Assembly (NCBI RefSeq): GCF_000520015.2
Contig: NZ_CP007044.2
Coordinates: 1-64,000, forward strand
Source of the DNA: Chania multitudinisentens RB-25
GTDB lineage: Bacteria > Pseudomonadota > Gammaproteobacteria > Enterobacterales > Enterobacteriaceae
Length of the DNA: 64,000 nucleotides
Direction: 5' to 3'
Shown: positions 42,175-50,603 of the stretch, in pieces
Position numbering within the stretch: the stretch's first letter is position 1
How the letters are laid out: every line of letters starts with the position of its first letter
Notes under the pieces: model-generated
What the model was told of the DNA's origin: nothing
Database searches by the model: none
Seen by the model: only the letters and a program-made list of their open reading frames with translations
Position numbers and translations under genes: made by a program

Positions 42175-43593
42175 TTATTGGCAGTAGCGATCGCGATAAG
42201 TCAGCAATGCCTGCTCAAAACAGGCAAACGGCGGGTGAACAATCCCGGCGCCAATCATGCCTATCCCTGCATCTTTATGAGCAATAGCGGTGTTAATCAC
42301 CGGCAGAATGCCGCTGCTGCCAACTTTGGTGATGTCGATAGCCGTCGGCACCCCCGTAAACGAGAGCAGTGGAATAGTGACGTTAGGGTTTTCACCCAGG
42401 GTGATCTCCCGCATCCGGCGTGAGAAATCGATCGCTTCGTCTACCGTGCCCCCCACCAGCGCAACGATGGCTGGCGCAGTCGCCATCGCAAAGCCACCAA
42501 TGCCGTAGGTTTCAGTAATGGCACTATCACCGATGTCCAACCCGGAGTCTTCCGGCTTATAACCGGCAAACATCGGGCCGATAACCTGCTGCGCCGGGCC
42601 GGTAAACCACTGCCCTGGCAAGCCGCTGATGCGCAGGCCAAACTCCACGCCGTTGCGCGCCATGGTGGTGACCACGGTGCTGTACTCAATGCCGTGCGCG
42701 GCGTCCATTGCCGCTTTGCACATCGCCATCCAGGTCGGGCCTGAGAAGTAATCACTGCTGGCGACAAAGTCGAATACTTCGCGTTGCTGTTCAACCGGAT
42801 AACCCGTTTGGATAATCCACGGCGTCAGCGCCTGAATCAGCAACGAGGTACCCGCGTTATTACGGTTATGACATTCGTCACCCATATGCAGCGCTTGGGC
42901 CAGCATCAGCCGCAGATCGATCTCCCCGGCCAGTTTCATGGCATCACGCAGCATTGGGCCTTGCACGTCACGCATCCAGTTCAGGCGATCGATCACGCTC
43001 TGGTCATTAGCCCCCATGCGCAGGATTTTCGCCATCTGCTCGCTCATGTTGGTATAAGCGCGGTTGCCGTAGGTTTTGTTCTCCACAATGTGCATAAACA
43101 TCGATGCCGAAGTGACGCCCGCCATCGATCCCACACAATCATGTTCATGGCACGGTGAGAAGACGATCTCGCCAGAAGCCGCCAGTTCGGCTGCCTCGTC
43201 CAGGGTAGCGGCCAACCCTTCAAACACCAGCGCACCGGTCACCGCACCTTTCATGCCACCGCACATCTTTTCCCAGCTAATGGGCGGGCCTGCGTGCAAA
43301 ATGGTGTTACGCGTCATGCCTGGCACCACGTTAATCGCCTGATCGTAGCCCACCAGCACCGGATGCGATTGAATAATGCGCTCCAGTGCCAGTTGGTTAG
43401 CCGCCGCGATTTTCTCGGCTAGCGCCGGAGCAGCAATCTGATCAAGCGCTTCGATCACCGCCAGGTTGCCCTGCCCAGGCGGCGTCCAGTCAAGATGGGT
43501 CACCGGAATATGCTGTTTTTTGAGGTCATCACTGAACATCGCAATGCCGAGGTTGATCACATTCAGCGGTTGATTGAATAACGAATGGCTCAT
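42175..43593 (-). CDS. yahG: DUF1116 protein YahG (AllG-like carbamoyltransferase subunit)
   Basis: 472-residue DUF1116 protein, paralogous to AllG (YlbE). Recognisable stretches are NLGIAMFSDDLKKQHIPVTHLDWTPP, the ISWEKMCGGMKGAVTGALVFEG block, SPCHEHDCVGSMAGV and HMGDECHNRNNAGTSLLI. In E. coli AllF, AllG and AllH together have been reported to form oxamate carbamoyltransferase, and YahF/YahG/YahE are the matching paralogues, so this is probably one subunit of a similar transferase with unknown substrate. It overlaps the yahF stop by one base (ATGA). Confidence 0.9.
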   Translation of the reverse strand: MSHSLFNQPLNVINLGIAMFSDDLKKQHIPVTHLDWTPPGQGNLAVIEALDQIAAPALAEKIAAANQLALERIIQSHPVLVGYDQAINVVPGMTRNTILHAGPPISWEKMCGGMKGAVTGALVFEGLAATLDEAAELAASGEIVFSPCHEHDCVGSMAGVTSASMFMHIVENKTYGNRAYTNMSEQMAKILRMGANDQSVIDRLNWMRDVQGPMLRDAMKLAGEIDLRLMLAQALHMGDECHNRNNAGTSLLIQALTPWIIQTGYPVEQQREVFDFVASSDYFSGPTWMAMCKAAMDAAHGIEYSTVVTTMARNGVEFGLRISGLPGQWFTGPAQQVIGPMFAGYKPEDSGLDIGDSAITETYGIGGFAMATAPAIVALVGGTVDEAIDFSRRMREITLGENPNVTIPLLSFTGVPTAIDITKVGSSGILPVINTAIAHKDAGIGMIGAGIVHPPFACFEQALLTYRDRYCQ

Positions 43594-45140
43594 CAGACTT
43601 TCTCCTCTTTACAGACAAATTCACGCGCCAGTAACCCGGTATTGGTGCTGCTGCTGGCCCAGATCACACCGGCATCGGTGAGCATCTGGCACTGCTGCTG
43701 CAAGGATTGCGTATCGAGATCGGTGCCCAGCACATAGCCAAGGATCTCCAATGGCCGCTGCTCACGGGCCGCAATCGCCTTGGCTTCTTTGATGGCTTCA
43801 ATCATCACGCCCACCGGATCTTCATGGGCCCCAAAGCCGAGCACGAAATCCATCACGATCACGCCAACTTCTGGATCGCGGGCTTCTTGCAACAGGCGGC
43901 TGATGCGGTTGGTTGGGTCGATCATCGGGTGCGGTTTGCCGTGGGTGAAATCGTCGTCACCAAAGTCGAGGAAGGTGTGCGCCACGCTCTGATTCAGGTC
44001 TTTCAGGCGCATGGCCGGATCGGGCTGAATATTGCTGTAGACGTTGCTGTGTTTTTCCAAGGCCGCGAACATCGCTTCATCACACAAAGTGCCCCCGCAG
44101 AACAGGCCACGAATGTACTTCTGCTGCGGTGTCAGGCGCGCACGTACTTCTTCAATCAGCGGCCAGTTCAATGGATGGAGATCGAGGGATTCTTCTTTAA
44201 TGCCGGTAAGCAGTACCGCTTTTAATGCCGCCTCTTTGGTGCCACGGGCAAACTGCAACCCAGGTTCATCGGCAGGGGGAGCATTGCGCCCCAGGAAGCA
44301 AACCACCACCGGTTTACGGCAGGCACGGGCGTGTTCCAGCACGGTGCGCGCTACCGCCGGGGCCGGGGGCTTGGAGATCAGCGCAATCACATCGGTTCCA
44401 GCGTCTTCCTCCAGCATTTTCAGGGCGTCGAGCATCATCCGGCCGCCAATCTTTTCACTCAGATCTCGCCCGCCGGTGCCAATCAACTGCGAGATGCCCC
44501 CGCCAAACTCATGGATGCGCACGCTCAGTTCCTGGCTACCGGTGCCGGAGGCGCCGATGATGCCGATGTTGCCACGGCGTACCGCGTTGCCAAAGCAGAG
44601 CGCGGCGCCGTTAATGATGGCAGTGCCGCAGTCCGGCCCCATCATCAGCAACCCCTTGTCATGCGCCAGTTGTTTCAGCGCCAGCTCATCGTCAATGGAG
44701 ACGTTATCGGAAAACAGCATCACGTTGAGGTTATTTTCCAGCGCCTGGCGCGCTTCACGCGCCGCATACAGGCCGTTGACCGCAATCACTGCCAGGTTGC
44801 TCTCCGGGATATTGGCCTTCGCGCTGGCCAGAGTGGCGTAGCGCGCTTCGTGCCGGGAGCCCTGATCTTTGTGAGTGAACAAGGCTTCAATGGCTTGCAG
44901 GGTAGCGTCGTTTGCTTCATCGCTGGCGCCGTTGATCACAATCATCAGATCGCCGTTTTTAGCCGCTTCCAGTTCCGGGGTTAACAAGCCCAGGTTTTGT
45001 AATACCCCTTTGTTCATTTCCGTGGCCATGGCCACAAATGCCTGTTCAACTCCATCCAGTTTGTTCGCTTTGGTCGAAATCGACATCAGTGATACGGAAT
45101 CAAACCAGGTGTTCTTTTTTACCATGATCTTGATAGGCAT
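43593..45140 (-). CDS. yahF: FdrA family protein YahF (AllF-like carbamoyltransferase subunit)
   Basis: 515-residue FdrA/AllF family protein with a CoA-ligase-like fold: MGPDCGTAIINGAALCFGN and IIGASGTGSQELSVRIHEFGGGISQLIGTGGRDL are the nucleotide-binding stretches, and the second half (LFCGGTLCDEAMFAAL; IDPTNRISRLLQEARDPEVGVIVMDFVLGFGAHEDP) resembles succinyl-CoA synthetase. The start is ATG 45140 with GGAG seven bases upstream; the in-frame TTG at 45152 overlaps that ribosome site and is rejected. It overlaps yahE by 41 bp and yahG by one base, so translation is probably coupled. Confidence 0.9.
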   Translation of the reverse strand: MPIKIMVKKNTWFDSVSLMSISTKANKLDGVEQAFVAMATEMNKGVLQNLGLLTPELEAAKNGDLMIVINGASDEANDATLQAIEALFTHKDQGSRHEARYATLASAKANIPESNLAVIAVNGLYAAREARQALENNLNVMLFSDNVSIDDELALKQLAHDKGLLMMGPDCGTAIINGAALCFGNAVRRGNIGIIGASGTGSQELSVRIHEFGGGISQLIGTGGRDLSEKIGGRMMLDALKMLEEDAGTDVIALISKPPAPAVARTVLEHARACRKPVVVCFLGRNAPPADEPGLQFARGTKEAALKAVLLTGIKEESLDLHPLNWPLIEEVRARLTPQQKYIRGLFCGGTLCDEAMFAALEKHSNVYSNIQPDPAMRLKDLNQSVAHTFLDFGDDDFTHGKPHPMIDPTNRISRLLQEARDPEVGVIVMDFVLGFGAHEDPVGVMIEAIKEAKAIAAREQRPLEILGYVLGTDLDTQSLQQQCQMLTDAGVIWASSSTNTGLLAREFVCKEEKV

Positions 45141-45930
45141 ATTTTTCTCCAAAATATGAGGTCAAGAAGCAGGCATCCGCCATGCCATACAGCATGTCGC
45201 AGCCTGAACTTGAGCCGATCTTTTTAATCTCGTTAATGGTGTGAATAATAAGATCGTGATCGTTGTGCACTATTTTCGCGATCAGGTTCCCAATCACTTG
45301 CCGATAACGCTGATTGATTGCTGCTTCTAAAGTAATGGCGCTCAGCAATGTGGTTTTCTCTCGCACTTTTTCCAGCACCGCGAGAAACGTTTTGCGATAT
45401 TGTTGCGCCGGGTGACCAGAGAGCAGCAATATTACGCAAAGCCCAACCAGATAATCATCGCCGGAAGGGGTCAGCCCAATGCCTAATCCAATAAGAGAAA
45501 GGATGGCCTGGTCAGGGCTTTCATTCCGCCGCATTGCCATTAATAATGCCGCGCGGTTGCGCTGTAATAACGCGGCTATTTCCTGATAAAAAACATTGTC
45601 GCCAGCGTAATAAAAAAGTGAATCACCGGATATTGCCTGCTGATAAATCCATTGCCCCCATTGATACCAATTAATACGTTTGATATTTTCGGCAGTTAAA
45701 TACAGTTCAGGCCGTTGCCATAACTGGCAGTGGTCAAACTCAATCCATTTATTTTGACCAATTTCAAGGCCACCCTGAGCAAATTGTACCCGCTCACCGG
45801 GGCTGAATATCTTGTCGCAGTGCCTGAGCGCTATTCGGCAGCTATTTGGGGCGTTGTCGCATGCGTCGCTTAATAACGTATAGAGCATGTTCTGCTCTGG
45901 AACGAACAGGTTTACCGCCCGGGAAAACAC
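45100..45930 (-). CDS. yahE: DUF2877 protein YahE (AllH-like); N-terminus probably damaged
   Basis: DUF2877 protein, paralogous to AllH (YlbF), the third subunit of the AllFGH-type carbamoyltransferase. The open frame from GTG 45930 gives 276 residues, with the signature LIGLGIGLTPSGDDYLVGLCVILLL at about 145-169. The same frame continues upstream to the yahD stop and encodes sequence that looks like the genuine N-terminus (AIAQPLRQCITALSAEA, then FPRYTLSGHVEQVFSRAVNL) but has no ATG, GTG or TTG. A good ribosome site and ATG at 46022 lie one base out of frame. Either a one-base deletion destroyed the normal start and GTG 45930 gives a shortened product, or there is a sequencing error. Confidence 0.78.
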   Translation of the reverse strand: MFSRAVNLFVPEQNMLYTLLSDACDNAPNSCRIALRHCDKIFSPGERVQFAQGGLEIGQNKWIEFDHCQLWQRPELYLTAENIKRINWYQWGQWIYQQAISGDSLFYYAGDNVFYQEIAALLQRNRAALLMAMRRNESPDQAILSLIGLGIGLTPSGDDYLVGLCVILLLSGHPAQQYRKTFLAVLEKVREKTTLLSAITLEAAINQRYRQVIGNLIAKIVHNDHDLIIHTINEIKKIGSSSGCDMLYGMADACFLTSYFGEKYAYQDHGKKEHLV

Positions 45931-46044
45931 CTGTTCGACATGCCCGCTGAGCGTATAACGGGGAAAAGCCGCCTCCGCCGATAGCGCTGTGATGCACTGC
46001 CGCAGAGGCTGTGCGATAGCATTTCTCCTCTTTTCTTTACCGGG

Positions 46045-46650
46045 TTACGCGCCTGCCGCCACCAGCAGTGCAGCAATTTCGTGATAGCCTTTTTCACGCG
46101 CCAGCTCCAGCGGCGACTTACCGTATTTATCGGTCATATGGGGATTTGCGCCGTGATCGAGCAGCAATTTGACAATCTCTTGCTGTTTAGCCCCGCCGTC
46201 ATTGAGCACAATGGCTTCCAGCAATGGCGTCCAGCCCACAAAATTGGTGTGGTTTACGTTAATCTCGGTGCACGTTAATAATTCACGCACAATATCAACG
46301 TGGCCTTTTTCACTGGCGGGGGTAATTCCTACGCCACCAAAACGGGTTAAACAGTCTAAATTAGGTTTGGCTGGCAATATTAAACGCAGCAGCGTTAAAT
46401 CATTATTCAGGCAACTGAGCAGGAATGGGTTAAAACAGATTTGATCTTGCCGATCAATATCAGCACCGGCGGAAATTAATAAGGCCACACAGTCGTAGTG
46501 TTTACTCAGACTGGCAAGCGTAATGGCGGTTCGGCCCTGGCGAGTTGTGGCATTAATATCCACATGGTTAGCCAAGCATTTTTTCACCGCGTCGATATCG
46601 CCTTTTTCCGCAGCAAAAAGAAATTCGCTAATCAATGCTTTCTCGGACAT
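46045..46650 (-). CDS. yahD: Ankyrin-repeat protein YahD
   Basis: 201 residues, identical in length to E. coli YahD, made of about five ankyrin repeats (for example GRTAITLASLSKHYDCVALLISAGADID and GWTPLLEAIVLNDGGAKQQEIVKLLLDHGANPH). It has no signal peptide. The start is ATG 46650 (MSEKALISEF) with GGGAG upstream; a further in-frame ATG at 46725 has no such site. It is the first gene of the operon and is divergent from yahB. Ankyrin proteins mediate protein-protein contact; which partner it has is unknown. Confidence 0.92.
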   Translation of the reverse strand: MSEKALISEFLFAAEKGDIDAVKKCLANHVDINATTRQGRTAITLASLSKHYDCVALLISAGADIDRQDQICFNPFLLSCLNNDLTLLRLILPAKPNLDCLTRFGGVGITPASEKGHVDIVRELLTCTEINVNHTNFVGWTPLLEAIVLNDGGAKQQEIVKLLLDHGANPHMTDKYGKSPLELAREKGYHEIAALLVAAGA

Positions 46651-47069
46651 ATTCTGGCTCCCTTTTCTTTGGTGGGCTTTAATACAACTTGCAGCATGAT
46701 GAAGATTTGATTCTGAGGATAGCAACAGATGAAGGAGAAAAACATCCGCTTAAAAATCATTCATCGCAAAGGGATTCATTGTTGAATAAAATTCAATTAT
46801 TGAGGTAAAACGTGCGACGGCGCAATCTTTACTCCTAGTTTTCACTCTTTTGTTATGCTAAACATCGCTGCGGCGCAGAGGCTTTCATCGCTTGCTGCAT
46901 AAGGCTTCAAACAAATAATCGGAAGTGTGACTCTGTTCAAATCAGTTGTAACGCCAGTGTTAAAATTTTTTCAATACTGGTTGCTCCTCATCAGAATTAC
47001 AAATACATTCAACAATACGGCCGGGTGGCTCCCCTTCTTCTGAGCACATCCCCAGGAGGAGCCTTAGAT
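46651..47069. promoter_or_regulatory. Divergent promoter region yahD-yahB
   Basis: 419 bp between the two divergent starts. It contains TTGAATAAAATTCAA (46782-46796), a symmetrical site fitting the LysR T-N11-A rule, and an imperfect hairpin CCAGTGTT/AATACTGG (46954-46961, 46973-46980) about 90 bp before yahB. The LysR regulator YahB is the natural candidate to bind here. No other gene is seen. Confidence 0.5.
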
Positions 47070-47999
47070 ATGAACTCCATTTTTACCGAAGATAATCTGC
47101 TGGCCTTTACCACCGCAGCGCGCTTCGCTAGCTTCAGCAAGGCGGCAGAAGAATTGGGCCTGACCACATCGGCCATCAGCTACACCATCAAGCGCATGGA
47201 AACCGGGCTGGATGTGGTGCTGTTCAACCGCAGCACGCGCAGCATTGAACTCACCGAATCCGGCTTCTATTTCTACCGTAAAGCGACCGATCTGCTGAAT
47301 GACTTCCACGCCATTAAGCGCGGTATTGATACCATCGCTCAGGGCATCGAAGCGCGGGTACGTATCTGCATCAACCAGTTGCTCTATACGCCCCGGCATA
47401 CCGCCCGGTTGTTACAGGTCTTGAAGAAGCAATTCCCTACCTGCCATATCACGGTGACCACCGAGGTGTACAACGGTGTCTGGGATTCCATTATTAATAA
47501 TCAGGCCAATATCGCGATTGGCGCACCAGATACGCTGCTGGATGGCGGTGGCATTGATTACACCGAAATTGGCGCTATCCGCTGGGTATTCGCCATTGCG
47601 CCCGATCACCCACTGGCGCTGATGCCGGAACCCATCTCCGAGAGCCAGCTGCGGCTGTATCCCAACATCATGGTGGAAGACACCGCGCATACCATCAATA
47701 AAAAAGTGGGTTGGTTATTGCATGGGCAGGAGGCGATTCTGGTGCCGGATTTCAACACCAAGTGTCAGTGCCAGATTTTAGGCGAAGGCATTGGTTTTTT
47801 GCCGGAATATATGGCCCGCGAAGCGGTGGCAGAAGGATTGTTAATTATCCGCCGCATTCACAACCCACGTCAGGATTCCCGTATGTTACTCGCCACACAG
47901 CATGCGGCCACCGGGCAGGTCACCCAGTGGATCAAAAAGCAGTTTGCGCCAGGCGGTGCGCTGAGCGGGATTTATGCCGATTTACTTTGCCAGCTCTGA
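47070..47999 (+). CDS. yahB: LysR-family transcriptional regulator YahB
   Basis: 309-residue LysR regulator, one residue from E. coli YahB length. The helix-turn-helix spans about 10-60 (FTTAARFASFSKAAEELGLTTSAISYTIKRMETGL; VVLFNRSTRSIELTESG), followed by the effector-binding domain. The start is ATG 47070 (MNSIFTEDN), preceded by AGGAGGA at a nine-base distance; the upstream ATG at 47025 is not supported. It is transcribed away from yahD and probably controls that operon in response to a pathway metabolite, and itself (inference). Confidence 0.92.
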   Translation: MNSIFTEDNLLAFTTAARFASFSKAAEELGLTTSAISYTIKRMETGLDVVLFNRSTRSIELTESGFYFYRKATDLLNDFHAIKRGIDTIAQGIEARVRICINQLLYTPRHTARLLQVLKKQFPTCHITVTTEVYNGVWDSIINNQANIAIGAPDTLLDGGGIDYTEIGAIRWVFAIAPDHPLALMPEPISESQLRLYPNIMVEDTAHTINKKVGWLLHGQEAILVPDFNTKCQCQILGEGIGFLPEYMAREAVAEGLLIIRRIHNPRQDSRMLLATQHAATGQVTQWIKKQFAPGGALSGIYADLLCQL

Positions 48000-48089
48000 G
48001 CAAAAACACTCGCTGACAACGCTGCAATTTCATGCCAGAAGGGTATATGCTGTCGGCCTTCGTCTATCAACCGAAACGATAACCACACC

Positions 48090-49037
48090 ATGCAAAACCG
48101 GCTGACTATCAAGGATATCGCCCGCCTGAGCGGAGTAGGCAAATCCACCGTATCACGCGTGCTGAATAACGAAGGCAGCGTAAGCCCGCAAACCCGTGAA
48201 CGGGTGGAAGCGGTGATCCGCAGCCATGGCTTTACGCCGTCCAAGTCAGCGCGCGCCATGCGCGGCCAAAGCGACAAAGTGGTCGCCATCATCGTTTCCC
48301 GCCTTGATTCGCCGTCGGAAAACCAGGCAGTGCGTACCATGCTGCCGTTGCTGTATCAGCAAGGTTTTGATCCGATCGTGCTGGAAAGCCAGTTTGAAAC
48401 CCGGTTGGTACAGGAACACTTACAGGTGCTGCAACAGCGCAACATCGACGGGGTGATCCTGTTCGGCTTTACCGGCCTGACCGCCGCGATGTTAGCGCCC
48501 TGGCAGGAAAAAATGGTGGTGATCGCGCGTGACTACCCCGGCATTTCTTCCGTCTGTTACGACGACGACGGGGCGGTAAAACTGCTGATGCAGCGTTTAC
48601 GCCAGTTGGGCCATTCCCATATCAGCTATCTCGGCGTGCAGGAATCTGACGCCACCACCGGGATGCGCCGCCACCAAGCCTATCTTGCTACCTGCCGTAA
48701 GTTGAAGATCCCGCCGATTGCCGCGCTCGGTGAACTGAACTATCAGAGCGGCTTCCAACTGGCTGCAAGCGTGATTGAACCCCATACCAGCGCACTGGTA
48801 TGCGCCTCTGATACCATCGCCCTCGGCGCGATGAAATACCTGCAACAACATTCTCTTACCGCAATACAGGTCTGTGCCATTGGGAATACGCCGCTGCTCA
48901 ATTTCCTGTTCCCTGAGATATTTTCGGTGGAGCTGGGCTATGGCACCGCCGGGCAACAGGCCGCCCAACAGCTACTGGGCCAGCTCAGCGGTGAATTGGG
49001 GATTCGGCAGATTATTATTCCCAGCAGGCTGGCCTGA
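48090..49037 (+). CDS. treR: Trehalose operon repressor TreR (LacI family)
   Basis: 315 residues, the same as E. coli TreR. The N-terminal helix-turn-helix (LTIKDIARLSGVGKSTVSRVLNNEGSVSP, about 5-33) is followed by a periplasmic-binding-protein-like effector domain; trehalose 6-phosphate is the known inducer of the family. The expected operator is found before treB. Unlike in E. coli, a lipase gene stands between treR and treB. The ribosome site before ATG 48090 is weak. Confidence 0.93.
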   Translation: MQNRLTIKDIARLSGVGKSTVSRVLNNEGSVSPQTRERVEAVIRSHGFTPSKSARAMRGQSDKVVAIIVSRLDSPSENQAVRTMLPLLYQQGFDPIVLESQFETRLVQEHLQVLQQRNIDGVILFGFTGLTAAMLAPWQEKMVVIARDYPGISSVCYDDDGAVKLLMQRLRQLGHSHISYLGVQESDATTGMRRHQAYLATCRKLKIPPIAALGELNYQSGFQLAASVIEPHTSALVCASDTIALGAMKYLQQHSLTAIQVCAIGNTPLLNFLFPEIFSVELGYGTAGQQAAQQLLGQLSGELGIRQIIIPSRLA

Positions 49038-49339
49038 TGGCAGCTGCCGCCTGAAATTCATAGGCTTGAATTTAGCCAAGGTGCAAATTTGCAATAGCTG
49101 CCAATCATCATCATTTTGTCAGCATTGCAAAAAAACACTGTATTTCGTGCCGCTGTTAAATAATATTCAAAAACATTAATACCCTTATTAAAAATATGTG
49201 TTACATTGATTGTCGACAGCCTCAATATTACGCATTTTTGTCTTAATCACTACACAACATTAATAAAATGTGAAAATCACCCTCTTATTTTACTATTTAT
49301 TTCGACCACCTGGTCAAATAATTCCAAGAGGTATTCATC
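49038..49339 (+). other. treR-lipase intergenic region
   Basis: 302 bp, increasingly AT-rich towards the lipase start. It has one 12-bp palindrome TGCAAATTTGCA (49082-49093) and AT-rich candidate -10 sequences (for example TTAAATAAT near 49156). A good ribosome site (CAAGAGG) precedes the lipase ATG. No gene and no clear terminator for treR are visible. Confidence 0.4.
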
Positions 49340-50218
49340 ATGTCTAAATCCTTACAATATCCCATTATTCTCGTTCACGGCTTCAGTGGTTTTGATAAGA
49401 TTGCTGGAATCTATCCTTACTTTTTCGGTATTCAGAAAGCACTGGAAAAAACCGGAGCTACTGTATTCACCGCCTCTATATCGGCAGAAAACAGTAATGA
49501 AGCTCGTGGTGAACAATTACTCAATTTTGTAAAACAAGTAACCCAGTTAACCGGAGCGGCCAAGGTCAACCTGATTGGCCACAGCCAGGGCCCATTGGCC
49601 TGCCGCTACGTCGCCGCAATTCATCCCGAACTGGTTGCCTCTGTTACTTCCGTGAATGGGGCAAACTTTGGCTCAGAAATTGCCGATCTGGTTCGTTTGG
49701 CGGTGAAACCGGGTTCCCTTCCCGAAGCCATCGCAAGCGCAGTGATGAACGCTTTTGGTTCATTCCTTTCCATTATGAGTGGCCGCCCTTCCTTGCCACA
49801 AGACAGTGTCGCAGCGCTTAATTCGCTCACCAGCGAAGGCGTCGCTAAATTCAATGCCAAATATCCACAGGGTTTACCAAGCAGTTGGGGAGGGGAAGGT
49901 AAAGAGTTTGAGAATGGCGTTTATTATTATTCTTGGGGTGGGATTATTAATTACAACCCGATTGAACAGGGGCTCAATAATTTTGATCCGCTGCATACTT
50001 CAATGGTTGCTCTTTCATTTCTGTTCACCAAAGAACGCTTCCAGAATGATGGATTGGTTGGGCGTTATAGTATGCATCTCGGCAAAGTTATCCGTTCCGA
50101 TTATTCCATGGATCACCTGGATGCTATTAATCAAACCGCTGGGATTGTTACCGGCAGTACCAACCCCGTTCAACTATTTGTTGATCACGTGGCACGTTTA
50201 AAATCGAAAGGGTTATAA
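49340..50218 (+). CDS. Triacylglycerol lipase of the Proteus type (family I.1)
   Basis: 292-residue alpha/beta-hydrolase strongly resembling Proteus mirabilis/vulgaris lipase. YPIILVHGFSGFDKI is the oxyanion-loop region, GHSQG carries the nucleophile Ser82, Asp237 (QNDGLVG) and His259 (MDHLD) complete the triad, and SVNGANFGSEIADLV is typical. As in the Proteus enzymes there is no signal peptide, so how it leaves the cell, if it does, is unclear. The gene is visibly richer in A/T than treR and treB and interrupts that pair, which suggests gain by transfer. The element at 50237-50359 lies just downstream. Confidence 0.93.
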   Translation: MSKSLQYPIILVHGFSGFDKIAGIYPYFFGIQKALEKTGATVFTASISAENSNEARGEQLLNFVKQVTQLTGAAKVNLIGHSQGPLACRYVAAIHPELVASVTSVNGANFGSEIADLVRLAVKPGSLPEAIASAVMNAFGSFLSIMSGRPSLPQDSVAALNSLTSEGVAKFNAKYPQGLPSSWGGEGKEFENGVYYYSWGGIINYNPIEQGLNNFDPLHTSMVALSFLFTKERFQNDGLVGRYSMHLGKVIRSDYSMDHLDAINQTAGIVTGSTNPVQLFVDHVARLKSKGL

Positions 50219-50223
50219 ATTTT

Positions 50224-50233
50224 GGGAACGTTC
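50224..50233. promoter_or_regulatory. Possible second TreR operator
   Basis: GGGAACGTTC repeats ten central bases of the main operator at 50523-50532, with the palindromic core GAACGTTC (50226-50233). It starts 6 bp after the lipase stop. It may be a relict of the original treR-treB spacer or an auxiliary site. Confidence 0.35.
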
Positions 50234-50236
50234 TTT

Positions 50237-50359
50237 AATAACCCCTACCTAATTTGAGTTACCGGGAGCAGAGTTGAACGCTGCTTGCAACAAACCTGGA
50301 GAGACGAGGCTCAGGGATGAGCTGAGTAACCGAACGCAGCTTGAAGTATGCTAGGTATA
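50237..50359. repeat. Dispersed palindromic intergenic element (C)
   Basis: About 120 bp, inverted relative to copy B. The left end reads TAACCCCTACCTAATTTGAG and the right end reads CGCAGCTTGAAGTATG and runs to GGTATA. Internal complementary pieces (CGCTGC/GCAGC, CTCAG/CTGAG) allow folding. Its right end is related to the ends of the elements at 23952-24011 and 41924-42073. Confidence 0.55.
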
Positions 50360-50518
50360 AACACCGGGCCAATCCGCACCCACGTGATTTCAAGCGCAAG
50401 CCGTCACAACCATTCCAAATAAAATACATACAAATCGATATATGCATAAATAGCAATCCATCTAGGTCTGGTTGAGAGCCTAAGCCCTTAAGGATCCCAT
50501 TTTGTGATCGTTAACCCA

Positions 50519-50538
50519 AAATGGGAACGTTCCCATTT
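50519..50538. promoter_or_regulatory. TreR operator upstream of treB
   Basis: Perfect 20-bp palindrome AAATGGGAACGTTCCCATTT, centred 75 bp before the treB start. This is the shape of a LacI-family operator, and its neighbours treR and treB make TreR the obvious ligand. Confidence 0.75.
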
Positions 50539-50603
50539 CATAAACCCCAGCAAATGTCTAAGCTTTATTTATCCACACTTCTGCACCTACAAAGGGTTTC
50601 ACC

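Larger units (their letters stand above)
50219..50603 (+). promoter_or_regulatory. Lipase-treB intergenic region with treB control sites
   Basis: 385 bp. Left to right: a TreR-like half-conserved site (50224-50233), a dispersed repeat element (about 50237-50359), AT-rich sequence, then the treB control region with 9-bp inverted repeats CCCATTTTG/CAAAATGGG (50496-50504, 50517-50525) overlapping the main TreR operator, and the treB ribosome site. No gene is present. Confidence 0.55.

Noticed and set aside
45912..46097. 61-codon frame containing ATG 46022 as a separate small gene
   Set aside because: It lies over the yahD end and the yahE N-terminal coding sequence in another frame; better explained as the displaced yahE start.
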